DNA of 33,030 nt, taken from Smithella sp. (GTDB taxonomy: Bacteria; Desulfobacterota; Syntrophia; Syntrophales; Smithellaceae). The position numbers were made by a program, and so were the translations under genes. The notes below the pieces were generated by a model. The model was not told the DNA's origin. It saw nothing but the letters and a program-made list of their open reading frames with translations, and searched no databases. The DNA is taken from contig JAAZHX010000114.1 of the NCBI GenBank assembly GCA_012510495.1, positions 1 to 33,030 of the forward strand, written 5' to 3'. This document shows, one piece after another, positions 1 to 8,508 of this stretch; the stretch's first letter is position 1; every line of letters starts with the position of its first letter.

Positions 1-143
1 CCGGCATCGGCGCCATTATTTTGGTTGTCAAAGAGCGTTTCCTGGGTCCATGGTGTCGGTTCAGGAATATTTTTGGCCAGGTGACTGAAAATGATCCCTG
101 TGCTTTCAGTATCGCCGCGTGACTTGTTACGAGGACGTCAACC
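1..143. other. Left-edge region, no gene assigned
   Basis: No coding region can be supported here. On the plus strand a short open frame runs from the window edge to a TGA at 120-122 (about 39 codons) and could be the end of a gene lying to the left. On the minus strand another open frame reads from about 135 to the window edge with no ATG/GTG/TTG start inside it, so it could only be a gene with an unusual start. Neither translation resembles a family I recognise, and they overlap, so at most one is real. The sequence left of the window would settle it. Confidence 0.3.
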
Positions 144-280
144 TTGATGAACTCGTAAAAAGTAATTCAAGTCGTCACCCCGGCGAAGGCAGGGGGCCAT
201 AACTCATTGTAACTGCTGGATACCGGCTTTCGCCGGTAAAACAAAAAAGCGCCAAAACAGACTTTTTACAAGATCGTCAA
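144..280. repeat. MITE-like palindromic element
   Basis: A 137-bp element bounded by imperfect 20-bp terminal inverted repeats. The left end, TTGATGAACTCGTAAAAAGT (144-163), matches the reverse complement of the right end (261-280) at 17 of 20 positions. Inside is a second inverted pair: CCCCGGCGAAGGC near 178-190 opposite GGCTTTCGCCGG near 226-237. It encodes no protein. Elements with this layout (outer ends containing GTAAAAAGT, inner CCGGCGAAAGCCGG palindrome) are, to my recollection, common dispersed repeats in deltaproteobacterial genomes. They are probably mobilised in trans. It lies just downstream of the glpK stop and may also act as a transcript-end structure. No second copy was found in this window. 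Confidence 0.65.
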
Positions 281-333
281 CTTTCAGTCTTCCAGCTTCA
301 GTCTCGCGTCCCCTTCAAGGAATCAGCCTTTTC

Positions 334-1845
<1,512 letters not shown>

Positions 1846-2084
1846 TTATGAATCAATATTGTCGGGCACTATGACATAATACAAATGGTTTTGCCAAAGA
1901 AAAAAGGTAGCGCATGGGGCGGCGGCGCCCTTCGGGGAACCTGCCGCTTCATAAATCAGTTGTACGAGGGCATCACGCTATGAGCTTACGAATGTTCTCT
2001 AGCAGGCCCTGTTTATCTTTGGTTGTCAGGATGTTTACCCGTGAGATATAGCATCTTTCAACCGGAACTCGCAGGGCGTGTTCT

Positions 2085-2405
2085 TTATGTTTTTGTTTCA
2101 ATATCTTCAAATTGGTTGATCTGAACTGCCCCATCAGGGAATTTGGCGATAATTTCCAAGTCGCCTCCCATCGCTTTGATGAAATTTCTTAAAGTGCTGA
2201 TATACATGTCTGTCCGCTTCTCCAGTTTGGATACGGCCGCCTGACGGACAGACAATGTTTGTGCCAGTTGCTCCTGGCTCAGATTCCTGGCATGACGCAA
2301 TTCCTGCAACGGCATTACGCTCAATAGCTCCCTTGTCCTTGCCGCCGCTTTTTTCCTTGCCGCAGGTTTCATCTTTGCTCTCAGAACAGAGTATGGTTTG
2401 CTCAT
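2085..2405 (-). CDS. XRE/HigA-type antitoxin, HTH regulator
   Basis: A 106-residue protein with a Cro/C1-type helix-turn-helix at about residues 38-92: LRHARNLSQEQLAQTLSV, then AAVSKLEKR as recognition helix, followed by the MYISTLRNFIKAMGG tail. This tail and the basic N-terminus are typical of HigA-like antitoxins paired with RelE/ParE (Gp49-like) toxins. Antitoxins of this type bind their own promoter and neutralise the toxin by direct contact. The ATG overlaps the stop of the upstream frame (ATGA at 2402-2405) and has a GGAAGG ribosome site, the usual toxin-antitoxin arrangement. Here the upstream partner is only a C-terminal remnant and an IS lies just beyond it, so this looks like an orphan antitoxin that may have lost its promoter. 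HTH call firm; antitoxin role inferred from family and context. Confidence 0.85.
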   Translation of the reverse strand: MSKPYSVLRAKMKPAARKKAAARTRELLSVMPLQELRHARNLSQEQLAQTLSVRQAAVSKLEKRTDMYISTLRNFIKAMGGDLEIIAKFPDGAVQINQFEDIETKT

Positions 2406-2586
2406 TTGGCGCCACCTTCCTCTCTCAGCAACCTTAAATATCTTTCGTAAGTTTTTTCGGCCAATGGCACATATTTATCGTACCAGCGTTTTCCCGCTGT
2501 CTTCCTTTCGAGGTGTCCATAATTACTAAGCAACTTCAAGTGACGATGGCATGAAACGGGTGGACACCGGGACGCTGTTTCTCTCT
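2402..2586 (-). pseudogene. RelE/HigB-like toxin remnant, interrupted by IS
   Basis: Minus-strand frame ending in the TGA at 2402-2404, which overlaps the antitoxin start. Its last ~33 residues (ERKTAGKRWYDKYVPLAEK, then TYERYLRLLREEGG) fit the C-terminal pattern of Gp49-like RelE/ParE toxins that partner this class of antitoxin: W-Y, then V/I-P-x-A, then Y-x3-[HY]-L-x2-L. The residues before that (containing SRCPPVSCHRHL) do not resemble the family core. Removing the IS and one target-site copy joins this segment in frame to 4411-4444. That gives a continuous 72-codon frame from a TTG that lacks a ribosome site. Full toxins are about 110-120 residues, so the N-terminal half was probably lost before the IS arrived. 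A small winged-helix protein is the alternative reading. Confidence 0.5.
2581..2586. repeat. Target-site duplication, left copy
   Basis: CTCTCT directly outside the left inverted repeat. The same six bases occur directly outside the right inverted repeat at 4405-4410, as expected for the staggered cut made at insertion. The low complexity of the hexamer leaves some room for chance. Confidence 0.65.
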
Positions 2587-2602
2587 GATTCCTGAGAAGT
2601 AA
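2587..2602. repeat. IS left inverted repeat
   Basis: GATTCCTGAGAAGTAA, a perfect 16-bp inverted match to 4389-4404. It lies 27 bp beyond the transposase stop. The match ends abruptly on both sides, which fixes the element boundary. Confidence 0.9.
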
Positions 2603-2629
2603 GGCCCCTTTTTTAAGTCGCCGAAACGT

Positions 2630-4351
2630 CTATGCGCATGAAAAATGATTTTTGGGCTCAGCCGCTTGTACAATTCTTAAAAGAGTCTTCGAAGCATACA
2701 TAAACCACTGAAAAAGACCCCTGAAAAAGAAAAAATGGGCCTTGGCCCATCTACTCACATTGCAGGCGATCAGCTTGCAGGACAAGGCAAAGAGGACTTT
2801 AGCCATCCTGCGGACACGGAGCTTCCCGATTCCGTATGATCGCTTCAATTCAGAAAAGGTGGCCTCAATCCCGGATCGGATTTTATAACGCTCTTTCCAT
2901 TGCGGCGTTTGTTGATCGCCGTACATCTGATCTCTCAGTCGCAGTTCAGCGGTGACCTCCAAGCGAAAGTCGCCGACTGTCTCCCGAGCCTGACAGCCGC
3001 GCTCGCGATGGTTGGGCGCTCGCACCGGACATTGATCCAGCATAGAGCATGCGCGGCAGGTGTTGCCGTCAAAGATGGCATGAAGCGAGCGGTTGGTTTT
3101 GTTATTGCTGCTGAGAATACGGTGATCGATTGGCCTGTGCCCCATCGGGCATTTTGTAGCATGGCCGCTTGAATCAAATTGGAATCGATCTCTGCCGACA
3201 ACATCATCTGCCATAGGACCGCGATTGACCGGCGCCATAAACTCGATTTGCTGCTCGGTGATTTTCAAGGCGGAAGGAACAGAAGGATAACCACCATCGG
3301 CAAAAAGCGTTCCCGGTTTTATTCCCGCTTCGCTGAGGCGTTCGATCACGGAAAGGGCTTTGCCGATATCCGATCGGCCTGCGCCATGGACTTCATAGTC
3401 GGTGATGATTTCCGGTTTTTCAGGATTATTGCAGGTCTCGGCAATGTGCAGGCTGTATCCCGCGCCTTTGTGACCGTATGATACATCAGGATCATATGGG
3501 GATTGAAGGGTGATACCTTCCGATTTTTTCTTGACCTTAATCCTGTGGCTCGTGTTTGAATCGATGTCTTCGTTCGGCTCTTTCTCATATTCGCACTGTT
3601 CGGAAAACAGACGCGTCAGCAACTGGTAGGGCTCGGTGGTGTTGACGATTTCATCCTTCTCGAAAATGGAAATAAGGGTATAGAGATACCGGGCCAGTTC
3701 TTCCAGTTTCATTTTCTGATCCGCCGAGCCCAGGCCGAACCAGCCTTCGGATTCGGTGGTATGCCATTTTTGAATGTCTTCGGGAACAAGCGACATCTGT
3801 TCATCGGTGAGGCTCTTCAGAAATACGCCGAGGGTATCGGAAAATAGCGACATTCTCCCGCGGATGCGGATGTTGGAGATGATGTGTGTGGAATCCAGCC
3901 GCTGATCCTTTGTGGAGAGTTCCAGTTTTTTCAGCGCGGAATCTCTGATGGTGTCAAAGGCATTGCGTATAAGCTTCATCTCGGGGTCTTTGGCGGCCAG
4001 CCGGCGGCGAAACTCCACCAAAGACCGGCGGGACAGATAATCGTCTTCTTCGTTGATATCCAGCGCGTATCGCCAGCGGATGTCAAAACTGAATTCGTCC
4101 AGGGCTTCCTGATCGCTCATGTTGTTGGATTCTTGCAACAGGCACAACCCCAGCAGGCGTGCAATGCTGAAATTGGGACGGCCTGTTTTCCCGTAAAGAA
4201 ATGCGTATTGATCTTCCTGACGAAATAGGATGGGAAGAATCTCGACTTTGAAAAAGTGCGCCCAGGATGATTGTAATCGTTTACATAGACTGTCTGATAG
4301 TTGCGTGTCTATACCGAATAACGTCTGTTGGGGGTTCGTTCGTTTATACAT
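2630..4351 (-). CDS. IS1182-like DDE transposase
   Basis: Catalyses cut-and-paste movement of the surrounding IS. The 573-residue product has the layout of IS1182/IS5-type enzymes. An N-terminal DUF772-like helical region includes SIARLLGLCLLQESNNMSDQEA and FDIRWRYALDI. A DDE catalytic domain follows: Asp in DQRLDSTHI, Asp in LFADGGYPS, Glu in RSGIEATFSELKRSYG. A cysteine cluster (CPMGH, CRACSMLDQCP) sits between the second Asp and the Glu. I chose the ATG at 4349-4351 (MYKRTNPQQTLFG). The frame stays open upstream to a TTG at 4444, but that lies outside the inverted repeat and in the flanking host frame, so it is not the IS's own start. No frameshift or stop is present, so it appears intact. 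Confidence 0.92.
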   Translation of the reverse strand: MYKRTNPQQTLFGIDTQLSDSLCKRLQSSWAHFFKVEILPILFRQEDQYAFLYGKTGRPNFSIARLLGLCLLQESNNMSDQEALDEFSFDIRWRYALDINEEDDYLSRRSLVEFRRRLAAKDPEMKLIRNAFDTIRDSALKKLELSTKDQRLDSTHIISNIRIRGRMSLFSDTLGVFLKSLTDEQMSLVPEDIQKWHTTESEGWFGLGSADQKMKLEELARYLYTLISIFEKDEIVNTTEPYQLLTRLFSEQCEYEKEPNEDIDSNTSHRIKVKKKSEGITLQSPYDPDVSYGHKGAGYSLHIAETCNNPEKPEIITDYEVHGAGRSDIGKALSVIERLSEAGIKPGTLFADGGYPSVPSALKITEQQIEFMAPVNRGPMADDVVGRDRFQFDSSGHATKCPMGHRPIDHRILSSNNKTNRSLHAIFDGNTCRACSMLDQCPVRAPNHRERGCQARETVGDFRLEVTAELRLRDQMYGDQQTPQWKERYKIRSGIEATFSELKRSYGIGKLRVRRMAKVLFALSCKLIACNVSRWAKAHFFFFRGLFQWFMYASKTLLRIVQAAEPKNHFSCA

Positions 4352-4388
4352 GCGCACTTTTATATCACCAACACCGCTATGGCAAGAG

Positions 4389-4404
4389 TTACTTCTCAGG
4401 AATC
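4389..4404. repeat. IS right inverted repeat
   Basis: TTACTTCTCAGGAATC, the exact reverse complement of 2587-2602. It lies 37 bp upstream of the transposase start, leaving room for a short leader. Confidence 0.9.
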
Positions 4405-4410
4405 CTCTCT
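4405..4410. repeat. Target-site duplication, right copy
   Basis: CTCTCT immediately outside the right inverted repeat, identical to 2581-2586. Confidence 0.65.
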
Positions 4411-4524
4411 TAACCCCTCGTTGTTTTTGAACTACTTTTTTCAATGCTTTGATACAATCCGTATCCCCGTTTCCAGAATTTACTGATTTTTAAGGGCGTT
4501 TTCCGAAGGAAAGATATTGAACTG

Positions 4525-4564
4525 ACCGGTTGAGTGTGTTAACAGAACCGGTAACGGATATAAT
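4525..4564 (+). promoter_or_regulatory. ahcY promoter region with inverted repeat
   Basis: A perfect TATAAT hexamer (4559-4564) lies 29 bp before the ahcY ATG. No good -35 hexamer sits at the usual spacing; TTGAGT at 4530-4535 would need a 23-bp spacer. An inverted repeat, ACCGGTT (4525-4531) and AACCGGT (4546-4552), brackets the expected -35 zone. A weak -35 under a dyad fits an activator- or repressor-controlled promoter, but no regulator can be named. Confidence 0.45.
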
Positions 4565-4593
4565 CCTTTTTTAAAAACTCACTGGAGGAAGAT

Positions 4594-6018
4594 ATGGCTT
4601 TTCAGGAAATTGATAAAACATTGAAATATAAGGTTGCGGATTTGTCGCTGGCCGGCTGGGGCAGAAAAGAGATGGATCTGGCGGAAAACGAGATGCCGGG
4701 GCTCATAGCGGTGCGCAAAAAATACGGCCGCCAAAAACCGCTCCGGGGGCTGAAAATCATGGGCAGCCTGCACATGACGATCCAGACGGCCATGCTGATT
4801 GAAACCTTGAAGGAACTTGGCGCCGATCTGCGCTGGGCGTCGTGCAATATCTTCTCCACGCAGGACCACGCGGCGGCGGCGATCGCCAAAGCGGGCAGCG
4901 CGGCGGTGTTCGCCTGGAAAGGCGAAACTCTGGAGGAATACTGGTGGTGCACGGAGCAGGCGTTGACTTGGCCGGATGGATCGGGACCGGATTTGGTTGT
5001 GGATGACGGAGGCGACGCGACCCTGTTGATTCATCAGGGCGTCAAGGCTGAAAAAGATCCGAAGCTGCTTCGGCAAAAAGCGGAGAACAGGGAATTCGCC
5101 ATCATTATGGAGAGGCTTGCGCAGTCCTTTCAAAAAAATCCCAAACGGTGGCAGAAAGTGGCTGCCGGAATTCGGGGGGTGTCGGAGGAAACAACCACCG
5201 GCGTCCACCGACTCTACCAGATGCAGGCGGCCGGCGAACTGCTGTTTCCGGCCATCAATGTCAATGATTCCGTTACGAAATCGAAATTCGATAATTTATA
5301 CGGCTGCCGGGAATCTCTGGCGGACGGGATCAAACGGGCGACGGACATCATGATCGCCGGAAAAATGGTCGTGGTTTGCGGTTACGGCGATGTCGGCAAG
5401 GGATGCGCCCAATCCATGCGGGGATTCGGCGCGCGTGTAGTGGTTACGGAAATCGATCCCATCTGCGCCCTGCAGGCGGCGATGGAAGGATACGAGGTCC
5501 GGATCATGGAAGAGGTGGTGTCCGTCGCGGACATCTTCGTGACGGCAACCGGATGCTGCGACGTCATTACGGGCCGCCACATGGAAAAGATGAAGAACGA
5601 GGCCATCATCTGCAACATCGGCCATTTCGACAGTGAAATCGATATGCACTATCTGGAAACCAGCAGGGTCTGTCGCAAAGATACCATCAAGCCGCAGGTG
5701 GATAAGTGGACGCTGAAATCCGGACGCTCGATCATCGTCCTGGCCGAGGGACGCCTGGTCAATCTGGGCTGCGCGACGGGGCATCCGAGTTTTGTGATGA
5801 GCAACAGTTTCACCAATCAGACGCTGGCGCAGATTGAACTGGCCACGAAGAAATACAACGTCGGCGTTTACACGCTGCCGAAGAGGCTCGACGAGGAAGT
5901 GGCCCTGCTGCACCTGCCCAGACTGGACGCCAAAATTTCAAAGTTGACGAAAAAGCAGGCGGACTATCTGGGTGTGCCGGTGGAAGGTCCGTTCAAGCCG
6001 GATTATTACCGATATTAA
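4594..6018 (+). CDS. ahcY: Adenosylhomocysteinase (SAH hydrolase)
   Basis: Reversibly hydrolyses S-adenosylhomocysteine to adenosine and homocysteine, clearing the by-product of SAM-dependent methylation in the cytoplasm. The 474-residue product is the longer bacterial form, with a ~40-residue insertion around residues 150-190 compared with the ~432-residue animal enzyme. Visible motifs: [16 protein letters not shown] near 50-65, [15 protein letters not shown] near 88-102, [13 protein letters not shown] near 222-235 with catalytic Lys and Asp, the NAD-binding [15 protein letters not shown] near 260-275, and the family-typical C-terminal end KPDYYRY. The ATG follows GGAGGA with close to ideal spacing. 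It is a single gene, with metK or metF not adjacent; it converges on lptG across a 55-bp gap holding a hairpin. Confidence 0.97.
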   Translation: MAFQEIDKTLKYKVADLSLAGWGRKEMDLAENEMPGLIAVRKKYGRQKPLRGLKIMGSLHMTIQTAMLIETLKELGADLRWASCNIFSTQDHAAAAIAKAGSAAVFAWKGETLEEYWWCTEQALTWPDGSGPDLVVDDGGDATLLIHQGVKAEKDPKLLRQKAENREFAIIMERLAQSFQKNPKRWQKVAAGIRGVSEETTTGVHRLYQMQAAGELLFPAINVNDSVTKSKFDNLYGCRESLADGIKRATDIMIAGKMVVVCGYGDVGKGCAQSMRGFGARVVVTEIDPICALQAAMEGYEVRIMEEVVSVADIFVTATGCCDVITGRHMEKMKNEAIICNIGHFDSEIDMHYLETSRVCRKDTIKPQVDKWTLKSGRSIIVLAEGRLVNLGCATGHPSFVMSNSFTNQTLAQIELATKKYNVGVYTLPKRLDEEVALLHLPRLDAKISKLTKKQADYLGVPVEGPFKPDYYRY

Positions 6019-6031
6019 CCTTATATAACCC

Positions 6032-6068
6032 ATGCATCCTCCGCTTCAGGCGAAACGGGGGGGTGCAT
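6032..6068. terminator. Hairpin between convergent ahcY and lptG
   Basis: An 11-bp stem: ATGCATCCTCC (6032-6042) pairs with GGGGGGTGCAT (6058-6068) through two G-U wobbles, around a 15-nt loop. It sits in the only gap between two convergent genes, so it could end transcripts from both sides. No strong T-run follows on either strand, so terminator function is inferred from position and structure. Confidence 0.5.
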
Positions 6069-6073
6069 TGGTT

Positions 6074-7153
6074 TCAGGTTCTGACGCGGCAGAAAAGAAT
6101 CGCTCCCAGTCCGCCGAAGAGGATATTGGCGGTCCAGGCCGCCAGGAAAACGGGCAGCGTTCCGGACCTGCCCAGAGACATGCAGAAGGCGTGAACAATC
6201 CAGTAGGAAAAGCCCAGGAATAATCCCAGCGCCAGACTCTGCATGATTCCGCCGCTTCGCTCCGAGCGGATGGAAAACGACATGCCGATCACAACGACAA
6301 TCAGACACACCAACGGGAAGGCGATCTTGCCCTGCAGATCGACCAGGTAGCGCGAGACGTCATACCCTTCCGCCCGGATCTTCTTCACGTAGCGCCGCAG
6401 TTCAAAATACCCCATCTTTTCCGCGTCTTTCTGAATAATCTTGAAATCGTCGGGGCCCTCCGGCAGCGCGATGATTTTTTCTTTCGGCCATTCCAGCGAT
6501 GGGGGAGCTTCCGGCTGAAAGGTCGTGACCAGCAGATTGTAAAACACCCATGATTGGTTTTTCCATTCCGCCCGTTCGGCGTCGATGCGGGTTTTCATCG
6601 TGAAGTTGGGGTTCAATTGGTTGATGGTGACGCCGTACAGAATGTTTTTATCCACGTCGAACATTTTAAAATTGTAAATGGCGTTTTGGCCGCAATACCA
6701 GATCTCATCCTGCTTGAAAAATCCCAGGGCCTGCTGTTTCTGCACATCCACTTTAATAATGTGTTCCGTTTTCTGGACGCTGGCGGGTGTGATCATCTCC
6801 GTGAAGAAGAACAAGAAGACGGATACGGCCGCCGCGACGGCCAGCACGGGAAGCGAAATGCGGTACAGGCTGATGCCGTTGGCTTTCATGGCTGTGATCT
6901 CGCTGTGTTTGGACAAAAAGCTGTAGGTCAGCAACGTCGCCAGAAGGACCGCAACGGGCAGGGTCATGGAAATGACGAAGGGGATGGAATACAAAAAATA
7001 GGAAGCCATCTGGGCGATCGCGGCATGGTTGCTCATGAACATCCGGCTTTTTTCGAAAAAATCGATGATCACGAAAAGCACGATGAACGAAACAAATGTA
7101 ATGAAGAAAAACCTCAGAAATTCTTTCAAAATATATTGATCGATCAGTTTCAA
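6074..7153 (-). CDS. lptG: LPS export permease LptG
   Basis: Inner-membrane half of the LptB2FG ABC transporter that extracts LPS from the membrane and feeds it to LptC-LptA. The 359-residue product has the YjgP/YjgQ permease layout: an N-terminal helix group starting KLIDQYILKEFLRFFFITF, a conserved SIPFVISMTLPVAVLLATL helix pair, and the cytoplasmic coupling segment with SKHSEITAMKANGISLYRI. A periplasmic jellyroll-like domain spans about residues 130-265, followed by C-terminal helices beginning KIAFPLVCLIVVVIGMSFS. I start it at the TTG at 7151-7153, because GAGGA lies 7 nt upstream and the protein then begins as LptG proteins do. The frame stays open further upstream only as out-of-frame lptF sequence. 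It lies 10 bp after lptF, so the two are co-transcribed. Confidence 0.92.
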   Translation of the reverse strand: MKLIDQYILKEFLRFFFITFVSFIVLFVIIDFFEKSRMFMSNHAAIAQMASYFLYSIPFVISMTLPVAVLLATLLTYSFLSKHSEITAMKANGISLYRISLPVLAVAAAVSVFLFFFTEMITPASVQKTEHIIKVDVQKQQALGFFKQDEIWYCGQNAIYNFKMFDVDKNILYGVTINQLNPNFTMKTRIDAERAEWKNQSWVFYNLLVTTFQPEAPPSLEWPKEKIIALPEGPDDFKIIQKDAEKMGYFELRRYVKKIRAEGYDVSRYLVDLQGKIAFPLVCLIVVVIGMSFSIRSERSGGIMQSLALGLFLGFSYWIVHAFCMSLGRSGTLPVFLAAWTANILFGGLGAILFCRVRT

Positions 7154-7163
7154 GATTGTATCC

Positions 7164-8321
7164 TCACGGTCCGGGTTTGTCGCCGCGCAAGAGAGAGCCC
7201 AGTCTTCGGGAAACGAAAAACTCCCGGTGGGCCAGATAAAACAAAACAACGCCCAGCAGCGCAAACAGCACATTCGGCGCCCAGACGCCAAGGGCCGGGT
7301 CCATTTTGCCGTTTTCCACCAGCGCTTCTCCCCCGATTCGCAGCAGGTAATAGGCGGCAACGATGATGAGGCCGACGGCAAACCCCCGGGATTTTACCGC
7401 CCGGTGGCGCGTGATGCCCAGCGGCATGGCCAGCAGTCCGAAGAAAAGACAGGACAGGGGGATGGAAAATTTTTTATGAACTTCGATGGCCAGTTCGCGC
7501 GCGGCTTCTTCCGCCAGGCCCGGCTGCTTCATTCGCTCCAAGAGCTCCGAGAGCGTCATCTCCGTGCTGGACTTGGATTCGTCGGTGAAAGATGCGAGCG
7601 TCGAAGACAGGTCGAGGTTGATATCGTAGCTTTTAAAATCCACTTTCCGGTAATTTTTCAAATCCTTGCTCACGGTGTGAATCGAGCCTTCTTCCAGTCG
7701 CAGTTTCACGATCATAAGTTTCGGATCGGACACCAGGAAGGCTTTTTTGGCGAGGATCGTATTTTGTTCGCCCAGCACGCGGCTGTCCGAGATGAGCACG
7801 TTTTCCATCGATTCGCCGTCGGCCGGGATAGTTTCGGCATACAGGAGCAGTCCTTTGAAGTCGGCGTTGAAAACTTTTTCCTTGATGCCGATGCCGGTGT
7901 TTTGCGAGGCCAGCTCAAAGAGGAGTCGCTTGGCGGCGAAGTTGCTCTGGGGGGCCAGAAAATATCCGATGACGATGGCGCAGGCGAAAGCCAGCACAGC
8001 GGCGACCGCTACCGGGTAAAAAAGCTGGAGCAGGCTGACGCCGGACGCCTTCAGGACGGTGATTTCATTGTCGGCGGACAGGCGGCCCATGGCAATGAGG
8101 ATGGAAACCAAAAGAGCAATGGGGATGGTAAACAGCATGAAATTGGGCATGATCAGGGCGATCAGATGCCCGATGTCCAGAGCGCTGATCCCCTTGTTGA
8201 CCATCAGGTCCATGATCTGCAGGATTTTGCCCATCAGCAGGACAAACGTCAGGACAAAGAAAATGATGACGAAGGGCAGGGCAATTTCCCAGAATATGTA
8301 GCGGTTGATAATTTTATTCAT
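7164..8321 (-). CDS. lptF: LPS export permease LptF
   Basis: Partner permease of LptG in the LptB2FG lipopolysaccharide extraction transporter. The 385-residue product starts MNKIINRYIFWEIALPF. It has the LptF-type early helices (ILQIMDLMVNKGIS, MPNFMLFTIPIALLVSIL), the coupling segment RLSADNEITVLKASGVSLLQL, a periplasmic domain about residues 105-260, and two or more C-terminal helices (IPLSCLFFGLLAMPLGITRHR). Being first in the pair and carrying the MDLMVNKG/ADNEI features makes it LptF rather than LptG. The remaining Lpt proteins (A, B, C, D) are not in this window. It is divergent from the glycosyltransferase/arn operon, with 187 bp between start codons. A ribosome site is weak and no clear promoter is seen on this strand. 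Confidence 0.93.
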   Translation of the reverse strand: MNKIINRYIFWEIALPFVIIFFVLTFVLLMGKILQIMDLMVNKGISALDIGHLIALIMPNFMLFTIPIALLVSILIAMGRLSADNEITVLKASGVSLLQLFYPVAVAAVLAFACAIVIGYFLAPQSNFAAKRLLFELASQNTGIGIKEKVFNADFKGLLLYAETIPADGESMENVLISDSRVLGEQNTILAKKAFLVSDPKLMIVKLRLEEGSIHTVSKDLKNYRKVDFKSYDINLDLSSTLASFTDESKSSTEMTLSELLERMKQPGLAEEAARELAIEVHKKFSIPLSCLFFGLLAMPLGITRHRAVKSRGFAVGLIIVAAYYLLRIGGEALVENGKMDPALGVWAPNVLFALLGVVLFYLAHREFFVSRRLGSLLRGDKPGP

Positions 8322-8429
8322 AGCGCACTTTAAAAATTTTTAAAAAACTATCACGCATCGGCAATTTTACACAAGCAAAACATGCACCCATGGCAAAATG
8401 GTTTTTACCTGCCGGACCATATTGTTTTG

Positions 8430-8458
8430 TTGACAGTCGGGTGTTTTTTTCCTATATT
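8430..8458 (+). promoter_or_regulatory. Sigma-70 promoter of glycosyltransferase/arn operon
   Basis: TTGACA (8430-8435) is a perfect -35 hexamer. After exactly 17 bp comes TATATT (8453-8458), one base from consensus. Transcription should start near 8465, about 45 nt before the chosen start codon. It is the only strong promoter before a run of nine closely packed genes. Confidence 0.8.
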
Positions 8459-8508
8459 CCCCAAATATTTTGCAGAACTTGCCCGCCGTAGAAGGGAATG
8501 AGCATATC

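Larger units (their letters stand above)
2587..4404 (-). mobile_element. IS1182-family-like insertion sequence, complete
   Basis: An 1818-bp element with one transposase gene filling almost its whole length. The ends are perfect 16-bp inverted repeats (GATTCCTGAGAAGTAA at 2587-2602 and its reverse complement at 4389-4404), flanked by a 6-bp direct repeat. Size and transposase type fit the IS1182 family. Intact ends, an intact transposase and matching target duplication suggest a recent, possibly still mobile copy. It landed inside the frame leading into the toxin remnant and separates it from the ahcY upstream region. Boundaries are read directly from the sequence; the family name rests on recognising the transposase. 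Confidence 0.9.

Noticed and set aside
4352-4444. N-terminal extension of the transposase from a TTG at 4444
   Set aside because: It crosses the IS inverted repeat into flanking DNA. The shared frame comes from the interrupted host frame, not from the transposase.
4445-4593. SAH or SAM riboswitch upstream of ahcY
   Set aside because: No match to the conserved cores I know for these riboswitches. Only a short dyad and a -10 are visible.
7227-8333. Plus-strand open frame opposite lptF
   Set aside because: Translation is a Gln/His/Asp/Gly-rich shadow of a membrane protein gene; lptF has full family features.
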